Virus record (IMG/VR): IMGVR_UViG_3300005466_000024
Coordinates: 62,001-126,000 of that record
Source of the DNA: a virus
Strand: one strand, 5' to 3'
Length of the DNA: 64,000 nucleotides
How positions within the stretch are numbered: the stretch's first letter is position 1; each line of letters begins with the position of its first letter. Below are positions 9,501-16,892 of this stretch, piece after piece. A program made the position numbers and the translations under genes. The notes under the pieces are model-generated. The model was not told where the DNA came from. It was given only the letters and a program-made list of their open reading frames with translations, and searched no databases.

Positions 9501-10217
9501 GCGGCGGGCGGCGGCACCGAAGATCGGGGCGTACTTGTCCGACAGTCCCGCTGGACGGTACATCGTTATCCCGGCCTGGTGTACGACGTCTGGCAGACCC
9601 TGGTGCCAGTCGTCGTCTCCCCAGGCGTTGCCGGCCGGATCATTGCCGCGGTCGGCGTGATGGTGGCGACGTTCGTGCTCGCGGATCAGGTGGCTCTGTT
9701 CGTCGAGCGGCAGGAAGCTGGTCGGGAAAGGTTCCTCGCCTCGGTCGTTGTAGGTGTGAAAGTCATCGGTGCCGTGTCCGGGTCTGTTCCCGCTCTCGGC
9801 CCAGCCGTCATCGCCATCGTCACCGTAGTAGCCGTGCCGAGGACGCACGCCGCCCTTGGCGAACAGTCGCGGGTCCGGGCCGGGCCAGGGCCGGTTGGGA
9901 CGTTCATCGTGGAAGGTGCGCGAATCGCTCGGGGAGAGTCGTTCGTCCCGGTCGATCTCCTGATCGCCGGGCAGAATGGTCGACTGATCTGCCCACATGT
10001 CCACCGGGTACTGCGGGCTGGGGTCGTAGGGCAGTGTCGTCGAGTTGGACTCGTTGACGTCGCCATCATCAATGGTGGTGGCCGCCTCGTGGCACAGCTC
10101 GGTGGCATCGATCCACGTTGCGAAGCCTGCGCCGGCCACCTTGTACTGGGTGCGTCCATGGACTCGCTCGGTGGCCACGATCTCGCCGGGCCCGAACGCG
10201 GTGGAAATTGTGGTCAC
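6549..10217 (-). CDS. giant head-region protein with SWIM zinc finger and LysM
   Basis: A 1222-aa protein starting at GTG 10217 behind GGACGGAGG. Around residues 349-371 the pattern Cys-x-Cys ... Cys-x-His (CTCPWGSW, then LCSHGYATYLE) matches a SWIM zinc finger. Around residues 719-765 a LysM domain is clear (SYTVKPGDTLSGI, then LIRPGETIKIPG), which binds peptidoglycan-like glycans. Gly/Pro/Thr-rich linkers and repeated ANTDP-type segments (near residues 600 and 790) separate acidic, disordered-looking parts. It lies between the portal-side genes and the protease. A virion or injected protein is likely; the LysM could help the phage at the cell wall. Exact role unknown. Confidence 0.75.
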   Translation of the reverse strand: MTTISTAFGPGEIVATERVHGRTQYKVAGAGFATWIDATELCHEAATTIDDGDVNESNSTTLPYDPSPQYPVDMWADQSTILPGDQEIDRDERLSPSDSRTFHDERPNRPWPGPDPRLFAKGGVRPRHGYYGDDGDDGWAESGNRPGHGTDDFHTYNDRGEEPFPTSFLPLDEQSHLIREHERRHHHADRGNDPAGNAWGDDDWHQGLPDVVHQAGITMYRPAGLSDKYAPIFGAAARRDDPVQRFRDDPLGEISRVGTHYARLHDDESMKRYVLLIEADKQLRTSAWADVRQKAMRLRREGKVEVHSVSKNDIYATVEGDHDTYDVMISKSGAHGGLGQQSISAWVCTCPWGSWAFKRKVSYVGRLCSHGYATYLEMQSAHLKESPEHFTGDYVLETGPGTQQRKYRSRSGAAVDDFKTYVNEDNGGHVDQPAADNFVSTPNADLDAEDVDKVFDYADDHRTEAPERDFDVPYVNDPDEVYKTAGWQHNPEGIGDPDRPGSFGAGTGGHPYGLEPDLDELEEWDEDDPHRRRHADVLRTHPQSLTPNFTFLDDEDDEDREKFVDVTKDERDTTGPDEIVHFGRLHYADDSDLFGPANTDPGLNNPTPSGGSGFADMMWPGGPIGGGTAPGGTGGGFWGDYSQGLGLPTPSATGTAPTAPAAVSPAGVGGAASTGIGGEAGAAATSGTGATSGGSTGGGGSTGWTPSSDTTAIDPGSSYTVKPGDTLSGISERAGLGGDYSQLNAPSGDPDLIRPGETIKIPGKTSAFMDALGNAYTPEPMWHIGQDDPNSPANTDPALNDPAAPAGGTTPDEADRPPAAADRNEAMGGGFDPGMIGDIISPIASGVGQLAGPIASGIGSAIGGGLSALGALHEADDTALLERLRNLAHEPLDDDLGDMDDRNDEVAHLVEELRDRGADASQLVAALHYGADDEIPPGGSFEAPGGGDWANDGFEGSGPDPKQWWGTSEDYVDKHERPDLEDVTTEGGLTKYTDEGKPQQRPRQGAIPDDLHREWFPHGYVPEEKEHRPFDTYMEGISQHPDFDEWALKEGQAEDPGVYATPAIPTDTGGSALPLSGGAGVGDYAAPPTQPATRSAGITRQRDQLAAGLLRHDQIPSLTRMGGSPEALATKADIGRPSGEGSDIVRQFQANIASTALGGDAPTGGGGDYSMADIAGRAQAFLKTAGRHFTLAEQRELESESHVLGARNLPTEDELRGTHYLG

Positions 10218-10268
10218 GAGAGCCTCCGTCCTACCCTTTTCGGGGGACGGGGCGTAAGCCCTCTGAGG

Positions 10269-10883
10269 TTACCGGCCTGTCAGCGGGTAATCGATGTGGT
10301 TGCCGCCGAAGGCCAGCCGCAGCCGGTCGAAGACGATGTCACCGACGTAGTCCAGTTCGGCGACGTCGAGTCCGTACCCGGCCGTCACATGGGCCGTGAA
10401 CGGTCGGTGTTGACGGGGCAAGTTGAATATCCTGGTCGTTTCGGTGGCCAGCTCGCCTTGCAGGCCGGTCAACGGGGTCTCCTGCCCTGCCTGGTCGTTG
10501 ACCAGGTACACCGCGCACGGCTCGGGAGCTTCGTCGGTGTCGTCGTGCAACGGAACCGCAGGCTGGGGGTTGAACAGGGCGTGCCCGAACACCCGGGCGG
10601 GGATGGCCGGGTTCTCGCTGGCGAACTGGGCCGTCAACCGTTCTACCCGGTCCGGTGATTGCCCGGTCACGTCATCACCGAGGTACACCAGGGTCAGGTG
10701 CAGTTCTTCGACGGGTTCCCCGCCGGGGATGGCCAGTAGCTGTGCGCAGTCCTCGCGGGGTACGGCAGCGATCATGCCCCCGTGCTGCCGTGCGTCGGCA
10801 ACCCGCGGGGGCAGCGCCCCCATCAGCTGACGGTCGGCGTACGGGGTCTGGGCATCGAGGTACAGCCAGGTGTTGTCGGTCAT
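10269..10883 (-). CDS. 2H phosphoesterase / 2'-5' RNA ligase-like protein
   Basis: A 204-aa protein with the two His-x-Thr-x motifs that define the 2H family: HLTLVYLG near residue 58 and HVTAGYG near residue 168, about 110 residues apart. Family members open or make 2',5' bonds and cyclic phosphates in RNA or nucleotides; T4-like phages use some of them to destroy 2-5A-type signals. I chose ATG 10883 because it overlaps the upstream stop as ATGA; a longer frame upstream lacks protein-like sequence. Confidence 0.85.
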   Translation of the reverse strand: MTDNTWLYLDAQTPYADRQLMGALPPRVADARQHGGMIAAVPREDCAQLLAIPGGEPVEELHLTLVYLGDDVTGQSPDRVERLTAQFASENPAIPARVFGHALFNPQPAVPLHDDTDEAPEPCAVYLVNDQAGQETPLTGLQGELATETTRIFNLPRQHRPFTAHVTAGYGLDVAELDYVGDIVFDRLRLAFGGNHIDYPLTGR

Positions 10884-11206
10884 TCGATCACCGGGCCGGC
10901 CCCGCAGAACGGGCAGCCACTGGGTTCGATGCCGCAGTCGTCCTTGCGGTAGATCGGGGTGGAGGTGAACAGTTCGCGGTCGCTGTGTTCCCAGAACAGT
11001 TTCCAGTGCTTGCGCAGCTGGTTTATCAGTGTCTCGGTGGCTGGGTCGTCCTCCTGCACTGGGCAACTCACCGAATAGGGAATGTCGGCGGCGTTGCCAT
11101 CGCGCAGCGCTTCCACTCCGTGTGCCGTGAAGTAGTGTGCCAGACTGATCGCCTGGTCGGCGCTGTCAACCGGGAAGGTCTTGTAGTAGACGTCTGTGAT
11201 GGTCAT
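10880..11206 (-). CDS. 108-aa hypothetical protein with C-terminal CxxC
   Basis: ATG 11206 follows GGAGAG. The first part is a mixed alpha/beta domain starting MTITDVYYKTFPV, and the C-terminus ends in GCPFCGAGPVIE, a half zinc knuckle. It overlaps the 2H phosphoesterase gene by 4 nt, so the two are probably translated together. Family not recognised. Confidence 0.65.
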   Translation of the reverse strand: MTITDVYYKTFPVDSADQAISLAHYFTAHGVEALRDGNAADIPYSVSCPVQEDDPATETLINQLRKHWKLFWEHSDRELFTSTPIYRKDDCGIEPSGCPFCGAGPVIE

Positions 11207-11252
11207 GACACATCTCTCTCCTTGCTGACCGGGGGAGCCATTGTGTTGGCGC

Positions 11253-11555
11253 TTATTCCGTTCGCGCGCCGCGTTCTCCCGGTGCACCTGCGCCGTCGCA
11301 TGCTGTTTCCTCACGCCCATCACGGCCTGTTCGGTCGTGGTCACAGCGACCTGCACGACAGTTGACCTCGGGCGTGGGAGCTTTGCTGTCATCCAGCACA
11401 CCCATGACGATGTCGCGGTGAATGCGGTAATGTCCCCCTGGCAACCTGACACCCGTCAATTTGCCGTCAGCAATGTAGCGCTGAACGGTGCGCGATGATG
11501 TGCGCCACATCTTGGCGACCTGTGCAGACGTGAGGAGTTCGTCTTCCTCCACCAT
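11253..11555 (-). CDS. excisionase/MerR-type helix-turn-helix protein
   Basis: A 100-aa protein. Residues about 6-55 match the winged-helix HTH_17 type (TSAQVAKMWRTSSRTVQRY, then GKLTGVRLPGGHYRI). Such small proteins act as excisionases or repressors. The C-terminal 45 residues are Arg/Gly/Asp-rich and look disordered. ATG 11555 sits behind AGGAGGGG. A -35/-10 pair lies just upstream (11580-11608) and operator-like repeats lie at 11682-11716, both in the gap to the AraC-type gene, so it may regulate itself or its neighbour. Confidence 0.8.
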   Translation of the reverse strand: MVEEDELLTSAQVAKMWRTSSRTVQRYIADGKLTGVRLPGGHYRIHRDIVMGVLDDSKAPTPEVNCRAGRCDHDRTGRDGREETACDGAGAPGERGARTE

Positions 11556-11579
11556 CCGGCCCCCTCCTGACCAGAACCC

Positions 11580-11608
11580 CATTTACCCGAATTCCCATTG
11601 GCATTCAA
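11580..11608 (-). promoter_or_regulatory. predicted promoter of the HTH gene
   Basis: On the minus strand TTGAAT (11608-11603) is followed after 17 nt by TAAATG (11585-11580). The expected transcription start lies about 20 nt ahead of ATG 11555. Confidence 0.4.
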
Positions 11609-11681
11609 GCCTGAAACCATATGAGCCGAGTCACACTCCGAACCAGGACCGGAGCCAGCATAAACCACATCACGCCAGGCA

Positions 11682-11716
11682 CGCCAATCGCGTTGGCGCG
11701 TTTGTCGCGTTTGGCG
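11682..11716. promoter_or_regulatory. operator-like repeats
   Basis: CGCCAA (11682-11687) and TTGGCG (11693-11698) form an inverted repeat with a 5-nt spacer, and a further TTGGCG half-site lies at 11711-11716. They sit in the 255-bp intergenic gap between the HTH gene and the AraC-type gene. Otherwise this gap holds no gene I can support. Which protein binds is inference. Confidence 0.35.
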
Positions 11717-11810
11717 ACCTCGGGATGGCGTCATCGTCTCCACCTTGTCGTAAATTGGACACAAGGCGGCATTCAGCGGACATAAAGTATTTGAACAGGC
11801 CTCATTTTGA

Positions 11811-12770
11811 TTACATGATCGTGCTGCGCAGGGTGTCTGCCGGACCGTAGCCGAACTGTCGGCGGTACTGTGCAGCAAATCGGCCCAAGTGGACGAAACC
11901 GTATCGGCGTGCTATTGACGCCACTGTGACGGCACTGGGATCCGCGTGTGCCAGCTCATCGTGAACCCGCTGCAGACGTAGCTCGCGAAGGTAGGTCATC
12001 GGCGGCGGCAGGTCCGCATGATCGAATGCCCGGTGCAGTGCTCGGGCACTGACCGCCACTTCGCGTGCCAGCATCGCGATACTCCACGGGAATTCCGGGT
12101 GTTCGCGCATCACCTCGATCGCGCGCCCCACCACGGTGGGGCCCGCGCGCCTGCCCTCGGCGAGGATGTGGGAGTGACTGTGCCGTTGGCTCAGTAGCAG
12201 CCCCTCGATCAACAGTTGCTGCAGATGTTCGATCGTCAGCGGGTGGCTCAGGAGCTCGTCGGCACTATTGGCCTGGTGAACCAGCAGACTCAACACGTCA
12301 CGCCAGGTGCGGTGAGGCTCCAGGTGTCGGTCGAACGCAAGGTGGCCGTTCACGGACCGGTCGAGCAGCGCCTCCAACCGCTCGACCAGTACCGGCTTGG
12401 GGATGGTCAACGTCAGTTCGGTGAAGTCGGTGGAGAATCGCCCCCTGCAGGTCTCACCGGCGTTGAACACCGCCACCGATCCGGCCTCGCTGGTGCGCTG
12501 CTGGCCATCCTCCCAGGTGGTCTGCAGTCGGCCGGCCCGGAGGGTGGCGACGTGGTAGGCCGCGGCCCGGCCGCGCAGTGCAAGCTCTGCCCCGAAGGTA
12601 ACGTGCCCGAGAACCAGCATCGGCAGCGTCACGCTGGACAGGTGCATGTTCAGTCCAGTGGTCCGGGGTGCGACATCGACCGTCGTGGACTCACCGAAGA
12701 CCTGCCGCAGGGTGTCGATGCCCTGGCCGATGTCGGTGATGTGCTGCGGAGGATCCGTGCCGATGTTCAT
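11811..12770 (-). CDS. AraC-family transcriptional regulator
   Basis: A 319-aa protein with the full architecture of bacterial AraC regulators. Residues about 35-150 resemble the cupin-like AraC_binding_2 ligand domain; residues about 215-315 hold the two helix-turn-helix motifs (WSIAMLAREVAVSARALHRA and then VASIARRYGFVHLGRFAAQY). Phages rarely carry such genes, and the closest look is to chromosomal regulators of mycobacteria and rhodococci, so recent gain from a host is likely (inference). There is no good ribosome site ahead of ATG 12770. Targets unknown. Confidence 0.9.
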   Translation of the reverse strand: MNIGTDPPQHITDIGQGIDTLRQVFGESTTVDVAPRTTGLNMHLSSVTLPMLVLGHVTFGAELALRGRAAAYHVATLRAGRLQTTWEDGQQRTSEAGSVAVFNAGETCRGRFSTDFTELTLTIPKPVLVERLEALLDRSVNGHLAFDRHLEPHRTWRDVLSLLVHQANSADELLSHPLTIEHLQQLLIEGLLLSQRHSHSHILAEGRRAGPTVVGRAIEVMREHPEFPWSIAMLAREVAVSARALHRAFDHADLPPPMTYLRELRLQRVHDELAHADPSAVTVASIARRYGFVHLGRFAAQYRRQFGYGPADTLRSTIM

Positions 12771-12840
12771 CGGGCAGTCACTCTAGCGCCGCTGTGCCGG
12801 GTTTTCACTTCTACTGTTTCGGCAGCGACCCCCGGGCGTG

Positions 12841-13188
12841 TTACTGCGGCTTCTTGCGCACCTCGTAACCGGCGCGGTCCAGGGGCTGCAGCAGATCGGT
12901 GACGATGGTGTTCACCTTCTCCCGGCGTTCGTCATCGCTCAATTCCTCCCACGGCGGGAACGTGGTCCTCAGCAGGTCATCCTTCACTGCGCCGGCCAAT
13001 TGCCTTTGGAGGTCTTGGCGCTGCTCCTCCCAGAGATCAGCGACCAGTCGCTCCACCGGAATCACCGTTCGTTGGAAGGGGGGCCGCGTCGGCAATGACG
13101 GTACCTTCTTGGTCGGTACCTTCTTCGATCCTGCTGGGGACGCTGGCACCGGGGTCGATACCTTCGTGCTTCGCGTCGTTGCCGTCAC
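12841..13188 (-). CDS. 115-aa hypothetical protein
   Basis: GTG 13188 follows AGGAAAT. The first 40 residues are Lys/Pro/Ser/Thr-rich and look disordered; the rest is helical (VERLVADLWEEQRQDLQRQL) and could form a coiled coil. The first 152 nt overlap the end of the gene at 13037-13579 in another frame, so the true start may lie further in, for example near 13062. Function unknown. Confidence 0.5.
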   Translation of the reverse strand: MTATTRSTKVSTPVPASPAGSKKVPTKKVPSLPTRPPFQRTVIPVERLVADLWEEQRQDLQRQLAGAVKDDLLRTTFPPWEELSDDERREKVNTIVTDLLQPLDRAGYEVRKKPQ

Positions 13189-13579
13189 GGCCGATTTCCT
13201 GTTCTTCCGTCTCGTAGGCCAGGAGGCTGGTCACGGGCAGGATACCGAGGACGGCATCCCGTGTGATCCATCTATAGTGCGCCAGAAATTCCCGTTCCAC
13301 AAAGTCTAGGTCAGCAGCAGTCTTCTTGAGGACTGCCAATAGTTGTGCCCGGTCATCCGGCGTGTCGATTCCATGCCCCTTGTAACGTGTCGGCGGCCAA
13401 ACCACGGTGCCGTTCGGCAACCGCAGCCCGAACTCCTGAACTCGCCTCGTGGCAGGGGTTTCGTCCGGCCGCGACTCCCCGCTCTCTGGTGGCCATATGT
13501 ACCCCTCGAACGGGGGTGGTGCCAGCATGAGTTTGTCGCACATCCTACCGAATAGTCCCCGGGCCTTCTCGGTCATCAT
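13037..13579 (-). CDS. hypothetical protein after the portal gene
   Basis: A 180-aa protein starting at tandem ATG codons at 13579 with AAGGGGGT upstream, 17 nt after the portal stop. It starts MMTEKARGLFGRMCDKL; the middle has VREFLAHYRWITRDAVLG-like helices, and the last 50 residues are acidic and low in complexity. It overlaps the next gene by 152 nt. Position suggests a head-assembly helper, but no family is recognised. Confidence 0.6.
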   Translation of the reverse strand: MMTEKARGLFGRMCDKLMLAPPPFEGYIWPPESGESRPDETPATRRVQEFGLRLPNGTVVWPPTRYKGHGIDTPDDRAQLLAVLKKTAADLDFVEREFLAHYRWITRDAVLGILPVTSLLAYETEEQEIGRDGNDAKHEGIDPGASVPSRIEEGTDQEGTVIADAAPLPTNGDSGGATGR

Positions 13580-13596
13580 TACCCCCTTGAATTTTC

Positions 13597-16026
13597 CTAA
13601 TCCCATTCCGGTGTGACACCCGTCACGTATTCGTATTGTTCTGCCAGTTCCCGTGCGATATCCGCCGACTCGCGTGCCTGCCCGGCCATAATGGCAGGCC
13701 AGTCGGCCTGGAGCTGGGATTCGTGCGGCGAGTTCAGCAGGGCGTAGAACCCGGGATCGTGCACGAGATCCTCCATGCGGGGGACGGGATGGCGGGCGAT
13801 GACCTCGCGACGGCGCACCGCGTCGGTGACGCGTTGTTCGGAGGCGCGCCGCGCGCTGCCGTAGGAACTCGGCCCGCGTTCGAACTGGCTCAGTTTGCGG
13901 GTGTGCCCGTTGGTGGCGGCGGCGCGGGGGGCACCGGCGCGCAGGTCGTCGGACTCCTCGGGGCGCGCCCGATTGCGCGCCACCTCCACGGGAGGTGGCG
14001 CTGCCCCGAGCGGGGGCATGCCCGGCCCACCTGGGGGCGGGCCACCGGCCTGATCGTCCTCCATTCCCGGCGGTGGGGGTGGCGGCATCGGCACGGTGCC
14101 GGGTAGCAGTCCCAGCTGGCCGGCGGGACTCATCTGCGCGGCCTGCTGTTCCATCTGCTTCTGCTGGGTTTCCATCAGGTCGGTTTGGGCGAGCTGTTGG
14201 CGCAGCACCAGGGTCTGGGTCAGCCATTGGGCCAGTTCGGCCGGGTACGGCAGTTCCTTCTGGTCGATGATCTTCTGGGCCTTGGACATGGCCTCGGCCT
14301 CGGCGACCAGCTTGTCGACCTTCTCGTTGCCCTGGCGCACCAGTTCCTGGTCGAATTGCACCGGCAGGTTGACTGCCATGGTTTTGTCGGAAATCGGAAT
14401 CCCCATCTGCTTCAACTGGGTGATGAACGCCCGCTCTGTTTGTTCGTCCCGCAAATTCAGCGAGGAGAATCGGATTTCGGGGATCAGCAGCTTGGGCGCA
14501 CGCACCACCCTTTTCTCCCCGGTCTCCGGATCCTCTTCGATGACCTCACGGTACAAGGGGCGCCGCACCCCACCCTTGAGTTCGTAGTCGAAGTGCTCCT
14601 GGGCCTCGGCGATGACCTCCATCCGCTTGCGGATGTGCTGGACGACCTTGCGTTGGAAGCCCTTCATCAGCAGCTCGCACACCTCGCGGTTGAGGGCGGA
14701 GGAGGCGTAGGTGCCCGCCGCGGCGGTGCCGCCCATCACCAGCGCCGACCCGATCCCCCATGCCTGCATCAATTTCATGTCGATGCGTTCGTAGTCCTGA
14801 TCGAAGCGCGGCACCGCTTCGCGGCCGAACACCGGTTGGATCTGCAGCCCGAAGTGATGGCACATCAGCTTGAAGTCGGCGGCCAGCGCGGACTGGAAGT
14901 CGTCGCGCAGATCATCGAGTTCGCTTTGGTCGGGGATCCATGGTTCGCCGTCGCCCATGTCCTGGATGCCGAGGGTGGCCAGGATCAGCGGGCTGTAGAG
15001 CCGGTCGGCCACCGAGTCCTGGGCGGCGTTCAGGCTCTCCTCCATCAGCAGGGTGCCGAACGAGCGCATCAGGAACGGGGTGCCCCGCAAGTCCCAGGGG
15101 CTGGTCTTGTTGACGATGCGACTCCACAGGGCCTCGGAGATGTCCAGGCCGTCGTCCTGGGTGGCCGCGGAGATGACCTCCGGATAGTGCTTGACCAGCT
15201 GCTGGTACTCCCAGGTGCGTTCCTGGCGTTCGCTGTGCGATTCCTCGCCCAGCGCCATGCCCTGCGGGCCGGCGCGCAGCGATTCGACCATGTCCTTGAC
15301 CAGCAGCTGCACCCGCTCCTCGGTGACGAACAGGCTCTTGGAGACTCGCACCATGTCGGGGTTGAGGATCTCCTCGGAGCTCCAGATGCCCAGCTCCTCG
15401 TTGAAGTGCGCCAGCGAGGTCACCTCGCCGCTGATGTAGTACTCCCGGCCCAGGCATTCGGGCAGCCATTCCTCGTAGTTGAGCTGGTTGAGGAACATGT
15501 CGGAGTAGAAGTTCTCGATCTGCGGATCCTTGGACACGAATTCCAGGCCGGTGAGCGGGAAGCGGGCGTAGATGTCGATGAGCAGCGGCACCAGGTCGTG
15601 GATGCAGTAGAACAGTCGACTCCAGGCCCGGGCCTCCGACAGCTGTTTGGGGTCGGCGATGTCCAGTGGGATGCCCTTGTCCTGCAGCGACATTCCGGGG
15701 GTGCGTATCTTGGGCAGGGCCATGGTCAAATCGGAACCGGTGCGGCGCAGCCCTCCGGTACGCGCCGCGTTGGCCAATCGGGAGCGGCGCATCTGTGCGC
15801 GCACTGTGCGGGTATTCTCCGACAGCGCCCCGGGGGTGTTGACCATGCCCTCGACCTGTTTGGCGGTGATGCGGGCCTGCACCGGGGACTGGGGCAGGCC
15901 GGGGTAGCCGGCGGCTTTGAGCCGGCGCAGTTCGGTGTCGAAGCCGCCCGTCACCAGTCCCGACGAACTGCGGCTGACGCCGCGCCGATCGGTGACGCTA
16001 AATCCTCGAGGGCCTGGGGCTGTCAC
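13597..16026 (-). CDS. portal protein
   Basis: An 809-aa protein, long for a portal but in line with large myoviruses. The middle has a portal-like core (EARAWSRLFYCIHDLVPLLI, then a wing and stem region with WGIGSALVMGGTAAAGTYAS) and a helical crown. The last 200 residues are rich in Pro, Gln and Gly and look flexible. The portal forms the ring through which DNA enters and leaves the head. The start is GTG 16026, directly against AAAAGGGT, an odd zero-spacing arrangement. It precedes the protease and capsid genes as in most head modules. Confidence 0.85.
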   Translation of the reverse strand: MTAPGPRGFSVTDRRGVSRSSSGLVTGGFDTELRRLKAAGYPGLPQSPVQARITAKQVEGMVNTPGALSENTRTVRAQMRRSRLANAARTGGLRRTGSDLTMALPKIRTPGMSLQDKGIPLDIADPKQLSEARAWSRLFYCIHDLVPLLIDIYARFPLTGLEFVSKDPQIENFYSDMFLNQLNYEEWLPECLGREYYISGEVTSLAHFNEELGIWSSEEILNPDMVRVSKSLFVTEERVQLLVKDMVESLRAGPQGMALGEESHSERQERTWEYQQLVKHYPEVISAATQDDGLDISEALWSRIVNKTSPWDLRGTPFLMRSFGTLLMEESLNAAQDSVADRLYSPLILATLGIQDMGDGEPWIPDQSELDDLRDDFQSALAADFKLMCHHFGLQIQPVFGREAVPRFDQDYERIDMKLMQAWGIGSALVMGGTAAAGTYASSALNREVCELLMKGFQRKVVQHIRKRMEVIAEAQEHFDYELKGGVRRPLYREVIEEDPETGEKRVVRAPKLLIPEIRFSSLNLRDEQTERAFITQLKQMGIPISDKTMAVNLPVQFDQELVRQGNEKVDKLVAEAEAMSKAQKIIDQKELPYPAELAQWLTQTLVLRQQLAQTDLMETQQKQMEQQAAQMSPAGQLGLLPGTVPMPPPPPPGMEDDQAGGPPPGGPGMPPLGAAPPPVEVARNRARPEESDDLRAGAPRAAATNGHTRKLSQFERGPSSYGSARRASEQRVTDAVRRREVIARHPVPRMEDLVHDPGFYALLNSPHESQLQADWPAIMAGQARESADIARELAEQYEYVTGVTPEWD

Positions 16027-16050
16027 ACCCTTTTCGGCAGGACTGCGGAA

Positions 16051-16428
16051 CTATGAGATTCCTCCAGCGACATCGCTTGTGATTTGCCGGAGGCATATCT
16101 CCGTATACCATGCCTCATCTGGTACTTCTGGATATGCCTTCTCTATTAGAGCCACCTTGAATGACGGATAGATCAGCGAACCCCCATCTTCCAAGGAAAA
16201 GCTGATATCCCTGACGACGCCGGTCCCTTCGTAGAGCAGCCCGGCCAACCGGCACTCGACCTGATCACCCGGTCGAAACGGAACGGTTCGCATCAAAAAT
16301 CCCAATGCGCGGGCCACACTGGGGCCGGGCAGCTGCGCCACGCATCCCACGCAGTACTCCAGCCCGCGAGAGTCGGTGCGCACGACTTCGGCGACCTTCC
16401 TGCAGTTGGTGCACAGCCCGACGGTCAT
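16051..16428 (-). CDS. hypothetical protein with zinc ribbon
   Basis: A 125-aa protein. Two CxxC pairs, CTNC near residue 5 and CVGC near residue 26, form a likely zinc ribbon, followed by a beta-rich domain (FRPGDQVECRLAGLLYEGTG). ATG 16428 overlaps the stop of the -1 frame extension of the upstream structural gene (ATGA). It is probably co-translated with it. Function unknown. Confidence 0.65.
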   Translation of the reverse strand: MTVGLCTNCRKVAEVVRTDSRGLEYCVGCVAQLPGPSVARALGFLMRTVPFRPGDQVECRLAGLLYEGTGVVRDISFSLEDGGSLIYPSFKVALIEKAYPEVPDEAWYTEICLRQITSDVAGGIS

Positions 16429-16886
16429 GTCTGCCGGGGTCGGCCGGGGTGCAGTACCCGTTCGGTCCACCGCTGGTTGCGGTCGCGCTGGTGCCAGTCG
16501 CGCGGGGGTGGTTTCTTCTCGGCGTTGGGGACGGGCGGGTGGTGGTGGGGCCAGTCGTCCTCGGTCTCGTCGTCTTCCGTCGACTCCCCTTGCTTGGCGA
16601 TGATTACCCCTCTCCGTACGGGCACCTCGCGGCAGATGATCTTTTCCAGTGCGGCTTCCCGGCCGTCCCCGCCAGTGCCGATGACGTACGAATTCCATTG
16701 GTTACCGCATTTACACCGATGGAAGCCACCTGGAGTGTCGAATTCCTGTCCGCAATCGCAGGCGAACTTTTCGGCCGCCGTGGTGATGTATCCGTTTAGA
16801 AAGTGGTCGAAGTCCCATCCCGCGACCTTGCGGTGCGCGGGGCCCCATCCCCATTCCGCGCCCGCTACGCGCGGGCGCGTCCGGCT
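16425..16886 (-). CDS. -1 frame extension of the structural protein (zinc ribbon)
   Basis: A 153-codon frame that has no ATG, GTG or TTG in its first 87 codons and begins at a slippery heptamer inside the upstream gene. It encodes a clearly protein-like segment: WGWGPAHRKVAGWDFDH, then a four-Cys zinc ribbon (CDCGQEF, later HRCKCGNQWNSYVIG), then an acidic tail. The only start codon is a GTG at 16625, far into the domain. The best reading is that ribosomes shift -1 at CCCAAAA and fuse it to the upstream 825 residues, giving a minor product of about 978 aa. A sequencing error or an unusual start codon are the alternatives. Confidence 0.75.
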   Translation of the reverse strand, partial: SRTRPRVAGAEWGWGPAHRKVAGWDFDHFLNGYITTAAEKFACDCGQEFDTPGGFHRCKCGNQWNSYVIGTGGDGREAALEKIICREVPVRRGVIIAKQGESTEDDETEDDWPHHHPPVPNAEKKPPPRDWHQRDRNQRWTERVLHPGRPRQT

Positions 16887-16892
16887 TTTGGG
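16857..16892 (-). promoter_or_regulatory. programmed -1 ribosomal frameshift signal
   Basis: The heptamer C-CCA-AAA (16892-16886) is read in the correct zero-frame phase. A 6-nt spacer follows, then a perfect 9-bp GC stem, CGCGCCCGC (16879-16871) with GCGGGCGCG (16865-16857), around a 5-nt loop. The zero-frame stop TAG (16867-16865) lies at the loop and stem. This is the standard layout of a -1 frameshift site, and the -1 frame beyond it is open for 153 codons. Confidence 0.8.
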
